64,000 nucleotides of DNA, from the NCBI RefSeq assembly GCF_000718095.1, contig NZ_JOEI01000018.1, positions 310,001-374,000 on the forward strand, written 5' to 3'. A model generated the notes under the pieces. The model ran no database searches, had not been told where the DNA came from, and saw only the letters and a list, made by a program, of their open reading frames with translations. Position 1 is the stretch's first letter. Each line of letters opens with the position of its first letter. The position numbers were made by a program, and so were the translations under genes. This DNA comes from Streptomyces scopuliridis RB72 (GTDB lineage Bacteria; Actinomycetota; Actinomycetes; Streptomycetales; Streptomycetaceae). Shown piece after piece: positions 53,614 to 62,684 of this stretch.

Positions 53614-54969
53614 ATGTCCGACGAGCCGCAGACACAGATACAGCAGATACGACTGTCACCGCCGGCGCCCTCCGGGGCACCGGCGCTCACGAGATCCCTG
53701 AGCCGGACACCGTCCGCGTCCGCCGACTCACCGGGTACGCGGCTCGGGCCCGGGGTCTGGCTCACCCGGCTGCTCGTCGTCGGACTCGTGCTCGCCGCCC
53801 TCAATCTCCGCCCCGCCATCACCAGCCTCGGCGCGCTGCTCGAAGAGGTGCGGGACGGGCTGCACATGAGCGGCAGCGTCGCGGGGGTCCTCACCTCCGT
53901 ACCACCGTTCTGCTTCGCTCTCTTCGGCTTCGCGGCGCCCCGGCTGGCCCGGCGCTTCGGGCCCGGCGCGGTCGTCTGCGCGGGCATGGTGGCGATCATG
54001 GCGGGGCTGCTGATCCGCCCCTTCGCGGGCGGCACGGTCGGCTTCCTCGCCGCGAGCGCGGTCGCGCTCATGGGGATCGCGGTCAGCAATGTGCTGATGC
54101 CGGTGATCGTCAAGCGGTACTTCCCCGACCGCGTCGGCACGATGACCGGGCTGTACTCGATGGCCCTGGCGCTCGGCACCGCCGCCGCGGCCGCCGTGAC
54201 CGTGCCCATGACCGAGGCGCTGGGTGGCAGTTGGCGGACGGGGCTCGGGGTGTGGGCCGTACTCGCCGCCCTCGCGGTAGTGCCCTGGCTGGGTCTGGTA
54301 CGGGATCGCAGCGCCGGGCCGTCGTCGCCCTCACCGTCGCATGCGGCCCCTGTCTCCGCCCCCGCCCCGGCTTCGGGGCTGAGGCTCGGGCGCAGCCGTA
54401 CCGCCTGGGGGCTCGCCTGTTTCTTCGGCCTCCAGGCCACCGGCGCGTACATCACCATGGGCTGGATGCCGCAGATCTTCCGCGACGCGGGGCTCTCGGC
54501 GGGCACGGCCGGGCTGCTGCTCGCCGTGACCATGGTGATGGGGGTACCGCTGGCCTTCGTGATCCCGCGGACGGCCGCGCGCATGAAGAACCAGGGCCCG
54601 ATCGTCATCGCCCTGGGGCTCTGCGGACTCAGCGCCTACGCGGGCCTGTACTTCGCCCCGGCCGAGGGCGCCTGGCTCTGGGCCGTACTGCTGGGCATCT
54701 CGAACTGCTCCTTCCCGCTCGCCCTCACCATGATCGGCATGCGCTCCAGGACGGGCGCGGGCGTCGTACGCCTCTCCGCCTTCGCCCAGAGCACCGGCTA
54801 CCTGATCTCGATCCCGGGCCCGCTGCTGGTGGGCGTGCTGTACCAGCACACCGGCGGCCCGGAGCTGCCGATCGCGCTGATGGCGACGTTCCTGCTGCCG
54901 CAGATGCTGGCGGGCGTCGTGGCGGGCAGGGACCGGACGATAGAGGACGAGGCGCGGATGCGAGACTGA
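53614..54969 (+). CDS. CynX/NimT family MFS transporter
   Basis: 451-aa major facilitator with about 12 helices. Family signs are LVLAALNLRPAITSLGALLEEVRDGLHMS after the first helix and VTSVPPFCFALFGFAAPRLARRFG. The N-terminus is a ~45-residue disordered tail. CynX and NimT export cyanate or 2-nitroimidazole, and actinobacterial relatives have unknown substrates. Divergent regulation by the GntR protein is likely. The 38-residue SGM_5486-type gene follows at 4 nt. Confidence 0.9.
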   Translation: MSDEPQTQIQQIRLSPPAPSGAPALTRSLSRTPSASADSPGTRLGPGVWLTRLLVVGLVLAALNLRPAITSLGALLEEVRDGLHMSGSVAGVLTSVPPFCFALFGFAAPRLARRFGPGAVVCAGMVAIMAGLLIRPFAGGTVGFLAASAVALMGIAVSNVLMPVIVKRYFPDRVGTMTGLYSMALALGTAAAAAVTVPMTEALGGSWRTGLGVWAVLAALAVVPWLGLVRDRSAGPSSPSPSHAAPVSAPAPASGLRLGRSRTAWGLACFFGLQATGAYITMGWMPQIFRDAGLSAGTAGLLLAVTMVMGVPLAFVIPRTAARMKNQGPIVIALGLCGLSAYAGLYFAPAEGAWLWAVLLGISNCSFPLALTMIGMRSRTGAGVVRLSAFAQSTGYLISIPGPLLVGVLYQHTGGPELPIALMATFLLPQMLAGVVAGRDRTIEDEARMRD

Positions 54970-54973
54970 CCGT

Positions 54974-55090
54974 ATGCCAGTCCTTGACCCGAACCCCCAG
55001 AACGGCCAGCGGAAGCTGCTCCTCGTCTTCGGCACGATCATCGGCATCATGGTGATCATCGGAGTCATCGCCTCCATTGCCAGTCCGTAG
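54974..55090 (+). CDS. SGM_5486 family transporter-associated protein, 38 aa
   Basis: Microprotein MPVLDPNPQNGQRKLLLVFG followed by TIIGIMVIIGVIASIASP. It has a short polar N-terminus and one membrane helix. It matches the SGM_5486-type family of small proteins that Streptomyces encode directly after CynX/NimT permeases. ATG 54974 is 4 nt after the permease stop. It is probably a membrane partner of the transporter; its function has not been shown as far as I know. Confidence 0.85.
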   Translation: MPVLDPNPQNGQRKLLLVFGTIIGIMVIIGVIASIASP

Positions 55091-55244
55091 TTTGGGGCTC
55101 GGTTCGCCTCTGGGGTGGGGCTGGCACCACCGTCCCCTAGGGGGCCAGGGTCAGGGTCCAGTGGGTGGGTCACCGGATGGGATCCGGGGGCCATGATCCG
55201 TAGGTTTGAGGTACCTCGACAACCGCAGACCTACGGAGGCGGCC

Positions 55245-55460
55245 ATGCCGGCCCGAACCCGCTCCCGGTCCCACCCGTCCGCCGCCTCCTCCTCCGACAG
55301 CGTCGAGATCCGGCTGCCGTGGTGGTCCGTGGCGCTGCCCGCCGTCGCTTTCGTCGTGCTGTTCCTGCTGATGGCGGATCCTGGACAGGCGCATGCCGCG
55401 ACGGACGACCCCACGGTGGGACGGATTCTGGAGCACATTCATCTGACCTTGGGCCGGTAG
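55245..55460 (+). CDS. small one-helix membrane protein, 71 aa
   Basis: Unknown function. A basic Ser/Arg-rich head (MPARTRSRSHPSAASSSDS) precedes one helix (LPWWSVALPAVAFVVLFLLM), then a short extracellular-type tail (GQAHAATDDPTVGRILEHIHLTLG). ACGGAGG lies before ATG 55245. Similar small proteins are frequent in Streptomyces near sixA-type genes. Confidence 0.65.
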   Translation: MPARTRSRSHPSAASSSDSVEIRLPWWSVALPAVAFVVLFLLMADPGQAHAATDDPTVGRILEHIHLTLGR

Positions 55461-55551
55461 TACGGGACGGTCGCCGGGCGCGTTCACCCGTGCTGGGGCC
55501 GTGCGTCAACACCCTGCGCCCGATGGCGCGTTTCATGCGAAGCTGGGATGC

Positions 55552-56070
55552 ATGAGCGTCGATACAGCCCGCAGGATCGTCCTACTCCGGCACGCGAAGG
55601 CCGACTGGCCGGACGTGTCCGACCACGAACGGCCGCTCGCTGATCGCGGCCGCGCGGATGCTTCCGTGGCCGGCCGCCGGCTGGCCGGGACGGGGATCCC
55701 CGTCGACCTGGCTCTCTGCTCGACCTCGCTCAGGACGCGCGAGACCTGGAAGCTGGCCGTGCAGGAGCTGCCGCAGCGTCCCAGGACCAGCTACGAGGAG
55801 CGGCTCTACGACGCCACCCTCGGTGATCTTCTCGCGCTGCTGAACGAGACGCCCGACGAGGTGAACGATCTGCTACTCGTCGGTCACAACCCGGGTATGC
55901 ACTCCCTGGCCGACGCGCTCTCGGGCGCGGGAGAGGGCGACACCATCGGCCGGATGACCAGGACCGGATTCCCGACCGCGTCCTTCGCCGTGATCGTCTT
56001 CAACGGCAGCTGGAAGTCGGTGGAGCACGGCGTGGGCAAGCTGGTCGATTTCTGGAGCCCGCACGACTGA
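55552..56070 (+). CDS. SixA-type histidine phosphatase
   Basis: 172-aa histidine phosphatase. The catalytic R-H-A of the RHG motif is in IVLLRHAKADWP, the second conserved Arg/Glu is in SLRTRETWKLAV, and the second His in LLLVGHNPGMHSLAD. The SixA class removes phosphate from phosphohistidine domains. ATG 55552 is in a short GGGATGC context. It ends facing serB with a shared terminator. Confidence 0.9.
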   Translation: MSVDTARRIVLLRHAKADWPDVSDHERPLADRGRADASVAGRRLAGTGIPVDLALCSTSLRTRETWKLAVQELPQRPRTSYEERLYDATLGDLLALLNETPDEVNDLLLVGHNPGMHSLADALSGAGEGDTIGRMTRTGFPTASFAVIVFNGSWKSVEHGVGKLVDFWSPHD

Positions 56071-56124
56071 CCTGGATGAAGGCCCCACCGGAGGCCGGAA
56101 GAAGGTTCCGGCGGAGGCCGGAGA

Positions 56125-56159
56125 AAGGCCCCGGCACGCTCACCGCGCGCCGGGGCCTT
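56125..56159. terminator. bidirectional hairpin between sixA-type gene and serB
   Basis: AAGGCCCCGGC pairs with GCCGGGGCCTT (11-bp stem, 13-nt loop), with A/T-containing ends on both sides, between two convergent genes. Confidence 0.75.
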
Positions 56160-56185
56160 CCCGCGTCGAGATTCACCTCGTACGG

Positions 56186-57406
56186 TCAGCCGTCCTCGCC
56201 GTCCGCCGCCTCGACCTCTTCCCGGGTGATGCCCAGCAGGTAGAGCACGGTGTCCAGGAACGGCACGTTCACCGCCGTGTGGGCGGCCTCGCGGACGACG
56301 GGCTTGGCGTTGAAGGCCACGCCCAGCCCCGCCGCGTTCAGCATGTCGAGATCGTTCGCGCCGTCGCCGATCGCGACGGTCTGCGCCAGCGGCACCCCCG
56401 CCTCGGCGGCGAAGCGGCGCAGCAGCCGGGCCTTGCCCGCGCGGTCCACTATCTCGCCCACCACGCGTCCGGTGAGCCTGCCGTCCACGATCTCCAGCGT
56501 GTTGGCGGCGGCGAAATCCAGCCCGAGCTGCTCCTGGAGGGCATCGGTGACCTGGGTGAATCCGCCGGAGACGACCCCGACTTGGTAGCCGAGCCGCTTG
56601 AGCGTACGGATCAGGGTGCGGGCGCCGGGGGTGAGCCGGACCTCGGCCCGTACCTTCTCCACCACCGACGCGTCCAGCCCGGCCAGCAGCGCCACCCGGG
56701 CGTGCAGGGACTGCTCGAAGTCCAGCTCCCCGAGCATGGCCCTGGCGGTCACCTCGGCGACCTCGGCCTCGCAGCCGGCATGGGCCGCGAAGAGTTCGAT
56801 GACCTCGTCCTGGATCAGGGTCGAGTCGACATCCATCACCACCAGCCGCTGGGCCCGGCGGTGCAGTCCGGCCGAGACGACGGCGACATCGACGCCGATC
56901 TCGGATCCGGTGGTGGCCAGCGCGGTGCGCAGCGGTTCGGTCTCCACCCCGGACACCGCGAACTCCACGGCGGTGACCGGGTATTTCGCCAGCCGGAAGA
57001 TCCGGTCGATATTGCCGCCGGTCCCGGTGATACTGGCCGCTATCACCGCCGTCGACTCCGCGGTCAGCGGGTTGCCGAGCACGGTGACATGGGAACGGCC
57101 ACTGCCGCGCGGCCGGTTGTCACCGGTGCCCGAGATGATCTCGGCCTGGAGCTTGAGCGATTCCGTCCAGCTGTGCACGGTCGCGCGCAGTTCGCCCTCG
57201 CTCGTGCCGCCCGCCGTCGGCGCGGTGATCAGCGCGCACAGCACGATCCGGCCACGGGTGACGACCTGCTCGATGTCGATCACATCGACGGAGTAGGCGG
57301 CGAGGGTGTCGAAAAGCCCGGCGGTGATCCCGGGGCGGTCCTTCCCGAAGATCTTGACGAGAAGCGTGGGGACGTCTGCGGTCCGAGGGGGCTGCGATGC
57401 GCTCAT
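56186..57406 (-). CDS. serB: phosphoserine phosphatase SerB
   Basis: 406-aa enzyme for the last step of serine synthesis. The N-terminal part has two ACT-like domains (first: LLVKIFGKDRPGITAGLFDTLAAYSVDVIDIEQVV), then the HAD phosphatase: nucleophile D in VMDVDSTLIQDEVIELFA, motif II SGGF, and motif III GDGANDLDML. This two-ACT form is the actinobacterial SerB. ATG 57406 is chosen because the sequence upstream is not conserved-looking. Ser may feed back through the ACT domains. Confidence 0.94.
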   Translation of the reverse strand: MSASQPPRTADVPTLLVKIFGKDRPGITAGLFDTLAAYSVDVIDIEQVVTRGRIVLCALITAPTAGGTSEGELRATVHSWTESLKLQAEIISGTGDNRPRGSGRSHVTVLGNPLTAESTAVIAASITGTGGNIDRIFRLAKYPVTAVEFAVSGVETEPLRTALATTGSEIGVDVAVVSAGLHRRAQRLVVMDVDSTLIQDEVIELFAAHAGCEAEVAEVTARAMLGELDFEQSLHARVALLAGLDASVVEKVRAEVRLTPGARTLIRTLKRLGYQVGVVSGGFTQVTDALQEQLGLDFAAANTLEIVDGRLTGRVVGEIVDRAGKARLLRRFAAEAGVPLAQTVAIGDGANDLDMLNAAGLGVAFNAKPVVREAAHTAVNVPFLDTVLYLLGITREEVEAADGEDG

Positions 57407-57809
57407 GGTGCTTCCACCGTATCCGGCGGACCGCCGGTGCGCGCTGCCTGTCCCGCGTACCGGACAGCGCCCGGGAGGGGACCGCCGATGGGTCTGTGCC
57501 GGTGGCGTGAAGTCGGCGTACGGCCGGTGTCCGCACGGCGTACGGGGGCTGAAGGCGGACCTGCCACCGAACGGCGCGGCCGGCCCGTCGACCCCCTCGG
57601 CTCCCGTCGCCACCCTGGCCGTGGCCGGTGGTCCCGCTGGCTTTGTCCCGGTTGTGGGTTTTTCCCGCGCCCTCCTTGTGGGCCGTTACGAGCTTGTGCC
57701 GGTATCGCACGAGGCCCGGCTTTCAAACCTGGCTGCGCGCCTGAAATAGTTCCCCACGATGTTCGCCATCCCTAGACTCCCTGCGACGGGGGAAATCGGG
57801 GGACAACAA
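57407..57809 (+). promoter_or_regulatory. long leader with candidate promoter before the FHA-ABC gene
   Basis: This gap separates divergent serB and FHA-ABC genes. TTCCCC (57750-57755) and TAGACT (57773-57778), 17 nt apart, are a plausible housekeeping promoter, weak at -35. The rest is GC-rich and I see no gene or dyad in it. Confidence 0.4.
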
Positions 57810-60401
57810 GTGGGGCATGGAGTGCCGGAACTCGTACTGGAATTGAACGGAAGGACCTGGACGCTCGACCCGTCCAGGACATACACCCTCGGACGTGATC
57901 CCCAGGGCGACCTGGCGATCGACGACGCCAGGGTTTCGTGGCGGCATGCCACCATCAGCTGGGGGGGCCGCGGTTGGGTCATCGAGGACCACGGCAGTAC
58001 CAACGGCACGTATGTGCGGGGTCAGCGCATTCAGCAGATGGAGATCGGTCCCGGCTCCGCCGTCCATCTCGGCAACGCCACCGACGGGCCCCGGCTGAGC
58101 CTCACCGGCGCGGCGGCACAGCAGGCCCCGGCTCAGCAGGCGCCCCAGCAGCAGGGCGGCCCCGGTTGGGCACACCAACAGCACCAGCAACCCCATAACC
58201 AGCAGCCCCAGCGGCAGGACTGGCAGCAGCCCCCGTACCAGGGACAGCCTCAGCCCCAAGCCCAGCACAAGGCGCAGGTTCAACACCAGGCACAACACCA
58301 GCCACAGGCACCGCAGCAGGGGCACATACCTCCGCAGCAGCACGGTCAAGTACCGCACCAGCGGGGCGCGGGGGCCCCGTCGGCGTACGGCGACCGCAGC
58401 CCGACCACCTTCCACCAGTTCTCCCTCGGCCACGTCATGCGCATCGGCCGCGCGCTGGAGAACGAACTGGTCGTCTCCGACCTCCAGGTCTCCCGTCTGC
58501 ACGCCGAGTTCACGGCGACGCCCGACGGCCGCTTCGAGATCCGTGATCTCGGATCCCACAACGGCACCTACGTCAACGGCCAGCCGATCGCCAAGTCCGG
58601 CACCGTACTGCTCGGTCCGAACGACATCGTCGGCGTCGGCCACTCCACCTTCCGCCTCGTCGGTGACCGGCTCGAAGAGTTCGTCGACACCGGTGAGGTC
58701 TCCTTCTCCGCCCGTCATCTCACGGTGACGGTCGACGGCGGCAAGCAGATCCTCAAGGACGTCTCCTTCGGCGTCCCCGAGAAGTCGCTGATCGCGGTCA
58801 TCGGCCCCTCGGGCTCCGGCAAGTCCACCCTGCTCAAGGCGCTCACCGGCTACCGCCCCGCCGACCAGGGCGATGTCCTCTACGACAACCGGAATCTGTA
58901 CAAGCAGTTCGCCGAGCTGCGCCAGCGCATCGGTCTGGTCCCGCAGGACGACATCCTGCACAAGGAACTGACCGTGAAGAAGGCGCTCAAGTACGCCGCC
59001 AAGCTCCGCTTCCCCGGTGACACCGCAGAGGCCGAGCGCGAGGCCAGGATCGGCGAGGTCCTGGGCGAGCTGAAGCTCGACATCCACAAGGACAAGAAGA
59101 TCACCTCGCTCTCCGGCGGCCAGCGCAAGCGCGTCTCCGTCGCCCTGGAGCTGCTCACCAAGCCGTCGCTGATCTTCCTGGACGAGCCGACCTCCGGCCT
59201 CGACCCGGGCATGGACCGCGATGTCATGCAGCTGCTGCGCGGCCTCGCCGACGACGGCCGTACGGTCCTGGTCGTCACCCACTCCGTGGCCGAACTGGCG
59301 AGCTGCGACAAGCTGCTCGTGATGGCGCCCGGCGGCTCGGTGGCGTACTTCGGCCCGCCCGAGGAAGCGCTCAACTTCTTCGGCTACAGCACCTGGGCCG
59401 ATGTCTTCTCGGCCTTCGAGAACTACCGCGACTACGACTGGGCGGGCCGCTGGCGCGGCTCGCAGCACTACCAGATGTACGCGGCCGACATCGACGCCGT
59501 CGCCGCGCAGTCCGTGGCCATGCCGACGGCGCAGCAGATGCGCCCGCCGAAGCCGCAGAGCTGGGGATCGCAGCTGTGGACGCTGATCCGCCGCTATGTC
59601 TCGGTGATCGCGTCCGACAAGGGCTTCATGGGGCTGATGGTGGTCCTGCCCGCCGTGCTCGGTGTGGTCAGCGTCGTCATCCCGGCGAAGTTCGGCCTCG
59701 GCCCGCCCGAGGCGCCCGCCAGGTTCAACGGCGCCGCGGGCACGATCCTGCTGATCCTCACGGTCGGGATGTGCTTCACGGGCGCCGCCAACTCCGTCCG
59801 TGAGCTGATCAAGGAACGGGTGATCTACGAACGGGAACGGGCCACCGGCCTCTCCCGCTCCGCCTATCTGATGTCCAAGGTCATCACACTCGGAGTGATC
59901 ACCGCCTTCCAGGGCGTGATCATCTGCGGTATCGGCTTCGCGCCCCGCGCGCTGCCCGCGGAGGGCCTGATCCTGCCGCCGGCCGTCGAGATGTGCCTCG
60001 TGGTGATCGCGCTCGGCTTCACCTCGATGATGTTCGGCCTGGTCATCTCCTCGCTGGTGAAGACCGCCGAGAAGACGATGCCGCTGCTGGTCATGTTCGC
60101 GATCGTCCAGGTCGTCTTCACCGGCATCCTCTTCCAGGTCTACGACTCACCCGGCCTGGAGCAGTTCGCCTGGCTGATGCCGTCGCGCTGGGCCATCGCG
60201 GGCGCGGGCACCACGCTCAACCTCTCCACACTGATGGCGCCCTGGGACCAGGACAACCCCACCAACCTGGACCCGCTGTGGGAGCACGCGGCGAGCCAGT
60301 GGGTCATCGACATCTCGGTCCTGCTGCTCATCGGCGTCGTCTGCGGTATCGCGGTCTCGCGTCTGCTGCGCCGCCACGAGCCGGAGGTCATGCGCAACTA
60401 G
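57810..60401 (+). CDS. ABC transporter with two FHA domains
   Basis: 863-aa fused transporter. FHA 1 is at ~8-90 (LGRDPQGDLAIDDARVSWRHATISW, STNGTYVRG). A Gln/Pro-rich linker (~100-190) leads to FHA 2 (MRIGRALENELVVSDLQVSRLHAEF, SHNGTYVNG). The ATPase has Walker A G332-PSGSGKST, LSGGQRKRVSVALEL and LIFLDEPTSGLDP. An ABC2-type membrane domain of about 6 helices ends the protein. This is the actinobacterial Rv1747-like class, usually controlled by Ser/Thr kinases via FHA binding. GTG 57810 has GGGGGA 7 nt upstream; GTG 57822 (VPELVLEL) is the other candidate. Confidence 0.9.
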   Translation: MGHGVPELVLELNGRTWTLDPSRTYTLGRDPQGDLAIDDARVSWRHATISWGGRGWVIEDHGSTNGTYVRGQRIQQMEIGPGSAVHLGNATDGPRLSLTGAAAQQAPAQQAPQQQGGPGWAHQQHQQPHNQQPQRQDWQQPPYQGQPQPQAQHKAQVQHQAQHQPQAPQQGHIPPQQHGQVPHQRGAGAPSAYGDRSPTTFHQFSLGHVMRIGRALENELVVSDLQVSRLHAEFTATPDGRFEIRDLGSHNGTYVNGQPIAKSGTVLLGPNDIVGVGHSTFRLVGDRLEEFVDTGEVSFSARHLTVTVDGGKQILKDVSFGVPEKSLIAVIGPSGSGKSTLLKALTGYRPADQGDVLYDNRNLYKQFAELRQRIGLVPQDDILHKELTVKKALKYAAKLRFPGDTAEAEREARIGEVLGELKLDIHKDKKITSLSGGQRKRVSVALELLTKPSLIFLDEPTSGLDPGMDRDVMQLLRGLADDGRTVLVVTHSVAELASCDKLLVMAPGGSVAYFGPPEEALNFFGYSTWADVFSAFENYRDYDWAGRWRGSQHYQMYAADIDAVAAQSVAMPTAQQMRPPKPQSWGSQLWTLIRRYVSVIASDKGFMGLMVVLPAVLGVVSVVIPAKFGLGPPEAPARFNGAAGTILLILTVGMCFTGAANSVRELIKERVIYERERATGLSRSAYLMSKVITLGVITAFQGVIICGIGFAPRALPAEGLILPPAVEMCLVVIALGFTSMMFGLVISSLVKTAEKTMPLLVMFAIVQVVFTGILFQVYDSPGLEQFAWLMPSRWAIAGAGTTLNLSTLMAPWDQDNPTNLDPLWEHAASQWVIDISVLLLIGVVCGIAVSRLLRRHEPEVMRN

Positions 60402-60441
60402 GTCCTGTCCGCCCGCGTAGATCGGCCGGACAGGACCTAGT
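60397..60441 (+). terminator. hairpin overlapping the FHA-ABC stop codon
   Basis: ACTAGGTCCTGTCCG pairs perfectly with CGGACAGGACCTAGT (15-bp stem, 15-nt loop). The left arm includes the TAG stop codon. Confidence 0.8.
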
Positions 60442-60486
60442 GCCCCTCCCGGCACCAGCCACGCGGACCGCGTACGCGTACGCCGA

Positions 60487-60518
60487 AGGGCGGCACCCCC
60501 TGTGCGGGGTGCCGCCCT
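60487..60518. terminator. hairpin downstream of the lytic transglycosylase-like gene
   Basis: AGGGCGGCACCCC pairs with GGGGTGCCGCCCT (13-bp stem, 6-nt loop). It lies about 50 nt after the minus-strand gene stop, near the previous hairpin, so the convergent pair has one each. Confidence 0.75.
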
Positions 60519-60566
60519 CCGGCGTTCTGCGTGTGGTGCGCCTCAGCGCGCCGGGCCCGGACGGGC

Positions 60567-61310
60567 TCAGTAGGCGCTGTTGACGTTGTCCATCGAGCCG
60601 TACTTGTCCGCGGCGTAGTTGGCCGCGGCCACGATGTTGGCGACCGGGTCGTAGATGTCGAACGGCGTGCCCTTGACGTGGTACGCCTTGAACGTCGGCG
60701 GGATGACCTGGAGCAGGCCCTTCGACGGGATGCCGTTCTGGGCGTTGATGTCCCAGAGGTTGATCGCCTTCGGGTTACCGCTGGACTCACGGAGAATGTT
60801 GCGGTGCAGACCCTCGTACGAGCCGGGGATCTTGTGCTTCTTCATGATGTCCAGCGACTCCCGGATCCAGCCGTCCAGGTTGTTCTTGTAGACGGGCTTA
60901 CGGACGGTGGAGCGGTTGGCGGCTTCGTCGGCGCGCTTCTTCGCGTCGGCCTTCGCCTTCGCGACGGCCTTCTTCTCGGCCTCGGCCTTCTTCTGCGCGG
61001 CCGCTTCGGCCTTCGTCTTCTCCGACGCCGTCTTCTGGACCACGGCCTGGACCTTGGCCGCGGTGTCGGGGGCGCCGAACTGCTTGGCGATGATCGCGCT
61101 CACGGCGGGGGTCCGGCCGTTGTCCGTCGCCGACGTCGACACCGTGGAGGTGACGGGGGACTGGACGGGGGCCTGGGACTCGGCGGCGACAGCCGTGCCG
61201 GGAACCAGGGAGAACGTGACCGCGGCGACTCCGGCGGCGGCGACGCCGGCCATGGAAGTCTTCTGGGCCTTGTTCAGACGACTGAGACCAGGGGTGCGTG
61301 ACGAGAACAT
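60567..61310 (-). CDS. secreted transglycosylase SLT-domain protein
   Basis: 247-aa exported protein. N-terminal MFSSRTPGLSRLNKAQKTSM then an Ala/Val core (AGVAAAGVAAVTFSLV) is a signal peptide. An Ala/Lys/Glu coiled coil (~105-160, KAEAAAQKKAEAEKKAVAKAK) is followed by the lysozyme-like C-terminal domain with the catalytic Glu in LRESSGNPKAIN and GLLQVIPPTFKAYH. GAGG 9 nt before ATG 61310 fixes the start. It probably cuts peptidoglycan in growth or division. Confidence 0.9.
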   Translation of the reverse strand: MFSSRTPGLSRLNKAQKTSMAGVAAAGVAAVTFSLVPGTAVAAESQAPVQSPVTSTVSTSATDNGRTPAVSAIIAKQFGAPDTAAKVQAVVQKTASEKTKAEAAAQKKAEAEKKAVAKAKADAKKRADEAANRSTVRKPVYKNNLDGWIRESLDIMKKHKIPGSYEGLHRNILRESSGNPKAINLWDINAQNGIPSKGLLQVIPPTFKAYHVKGTPFDIYDPVANIVAAANYAADKYGSMDNVNSAY

Positions 61311-61383
61311 AGAGACGAACCTCTTCGAGTAGCGGGAGTCGCGGAGGCCGGACGGCCAGCCTGCTCGGCGGCGACGTCGGCAA

Positions 61384-61412
61384 TTCTTAGCGGTCGCAAA
61401 ATGCTCTGGCAA
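61384..61412 (-). promoter_or_regulatory. candidate promoter of the SLT gene
   Basis: On the minus strand TTGCCA (61412-61407) and TAAGAA (61389-61384) are spaced by 17 nt. It is a reasonable housekeeping-type promoter that would give a leader of about 70 nt. Confidence 0.5.
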
Positions 61413-61517
61413 AGGTGTGACGTACGACCCCGCATAGTGGAGCGGGGCGCCGCAAAGGCACCCCGCTCCCGGTTTGCTCCCGGTTTATCCCGAGCTCACA
61501 CACCCCTTTTCTGTCGA

Positions 61518-62684
61518 CTAGTGGAGTTCGTAAGTGATGTACGTCCTATGCCCGGGCTCACATCGAGCGCAGGGCAACCTGACTGGGTGTTGCTTCAGCA
61601 ACGCAAACCGTGAACGGTCTCCTCCGGGAGGAAGATGGACGTCCCCGAACTCGTGCCAGAGGTAGAGCCCGTCCAGCGCCTCCTCGTATCCCCTGGCCAG
61701 AGCCGCCCGCCCGGCGATCGCCGCCAGCATCAGCAGATGCGAGGCCTCGGGCTCGTGCAGCCCGGTCAGCAGCCCGTCCACCACCCGCACCCCGCGCCGG
61801 GGCGTGATCACCAGATCCGTCCAGCCGGAGGCCGCCCGCACCACCCCGTCCGGCCCCGCAGCGGACTCCAGGGCCCGCACGGCCGTCGTCCCGACCGCGA
61901 TGATCCTGCCCCTGTCCGCCGCCACCGCGTTCACCAGCTGGGCCGTGCTCCGCGGCACCTCGAAGCGCTCCGGGTACGGCGGCTCGTGCGCCTCCGCCGA
62001 CGCCACCCCCGTATGCAGCGTGATCGGCGCGAACCGCACACCCCGGCTCTTCAGCTCCGCGACCAGCCGCGCCGTGAAGGGCCGCCCCGCACTCGGCATC
62101 TCCGCGGAGCCGGCGCCGTCGGGCGAGGGCCGCGCGAAGAGCGTCTGATACGCGGAGAGCGGCTGGTCCCGGTCCGTATACCCGTACCGGATCGGCCGGC
62201 CGTGGCGGCCCAGCAGCGCCGGTACGTCCGCGCACGAGACCCGCGTCCACCACAGCCGGGATCCCCCGGGGGCCAGTGGCGCGTCCAGTACGAGGTGCTC
62301 CCCGCCCGGCAGCCGGACCACCGCTCCCGCCGGGCCCCCGGCGCGTGGCAGCGTGGTCCCCGCGCCGCTGTCCCGCCGTGGCGTACGCAGCTCGACCGCC
62401 CACCGCCCGTCGTCACCCCGCGTCGAGAAGTGCACGACGACCGGTTCCCCGCCCGGATCGGGGCCCAGTCGCCCGCTGACGGCCGCCGGCAGCGTCGCCG
62501 ACGTATTGACGACGAGCACGTCCCCGGCCCGCAGCTGCCCCGGCAGCTCCCGGAAGGCGTGGTGCGTGACGCTCGTCCCCCGGGAGACCAGCAGCCGTAC
62601 GTCGTCCCTGCCCGACCCGCGCTGCTCCGCCGGGACCCGCGCCGACAGCTCCTCGGGCACCCGCAGCGCCGGCAGGACGCTCAC
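61518..62684 (-). CDS. QueA-like SAM:tRNA ribosyltransferase-isomerase
   Basis: 388-aa protein of the QueA family, which moves the ribosyl part of SAM to 7-aminomethyl-deazaguanine in tRNA for queuosine. Visible motifs are VNTSATLPA, FARPSPDGAGSAEMPSAGRPFTARL, and HTGVASAE. No queuosine-pathway genes are in the window. The start is GTG 62684, overlapping the SDR gene's stop by 4 nt. In Streptomyces a QueA-like gene with this SDR neighbour is common, so the real substrate could differ. Confidence 0.8.
   Translation of the reverse strand: MSVLPALRVPEELSARVPAEQRGSGRDDVRLLVSRGTSVTHHAFRELPGQLRAGDVLVVNTSATLPAAVSGRLGPDPGGEPVVVHFSTRGDDGRWAVELRTPRRDSGAGTTLPRAGGPAGAVVRLPGGEHLVLDAPLAPGGSRLWWTRVSCADVPALLGRHGRPIRYGYTDRDQPLSAYQTLFARPSPDGAGSAEMPSAGRPFTARLVAELKSRGVRFAPITLHTGVASAEAHEPPYPERFEVPRSTAQLVNAVAADRGRIIAVGTTAVRALESAAGPDGVVRAASGWTDLVITPRRGVRVVDGLLTGLHEPEASHLLMLAAIAGRAALARGYEEALDGLYLWHEFGDVHLPPGGDRSRFALLKQHPVRLPCARCEPGHRTYITYELH

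Noticed and set aside
61311..61520. ydaO-type c-di-AMP riboswitch before the SLT gene
   Set aside because: Such riboswitches precede some Streptomyces cell-wall hydrolases, but I could not find the conserved blocks in this leader.
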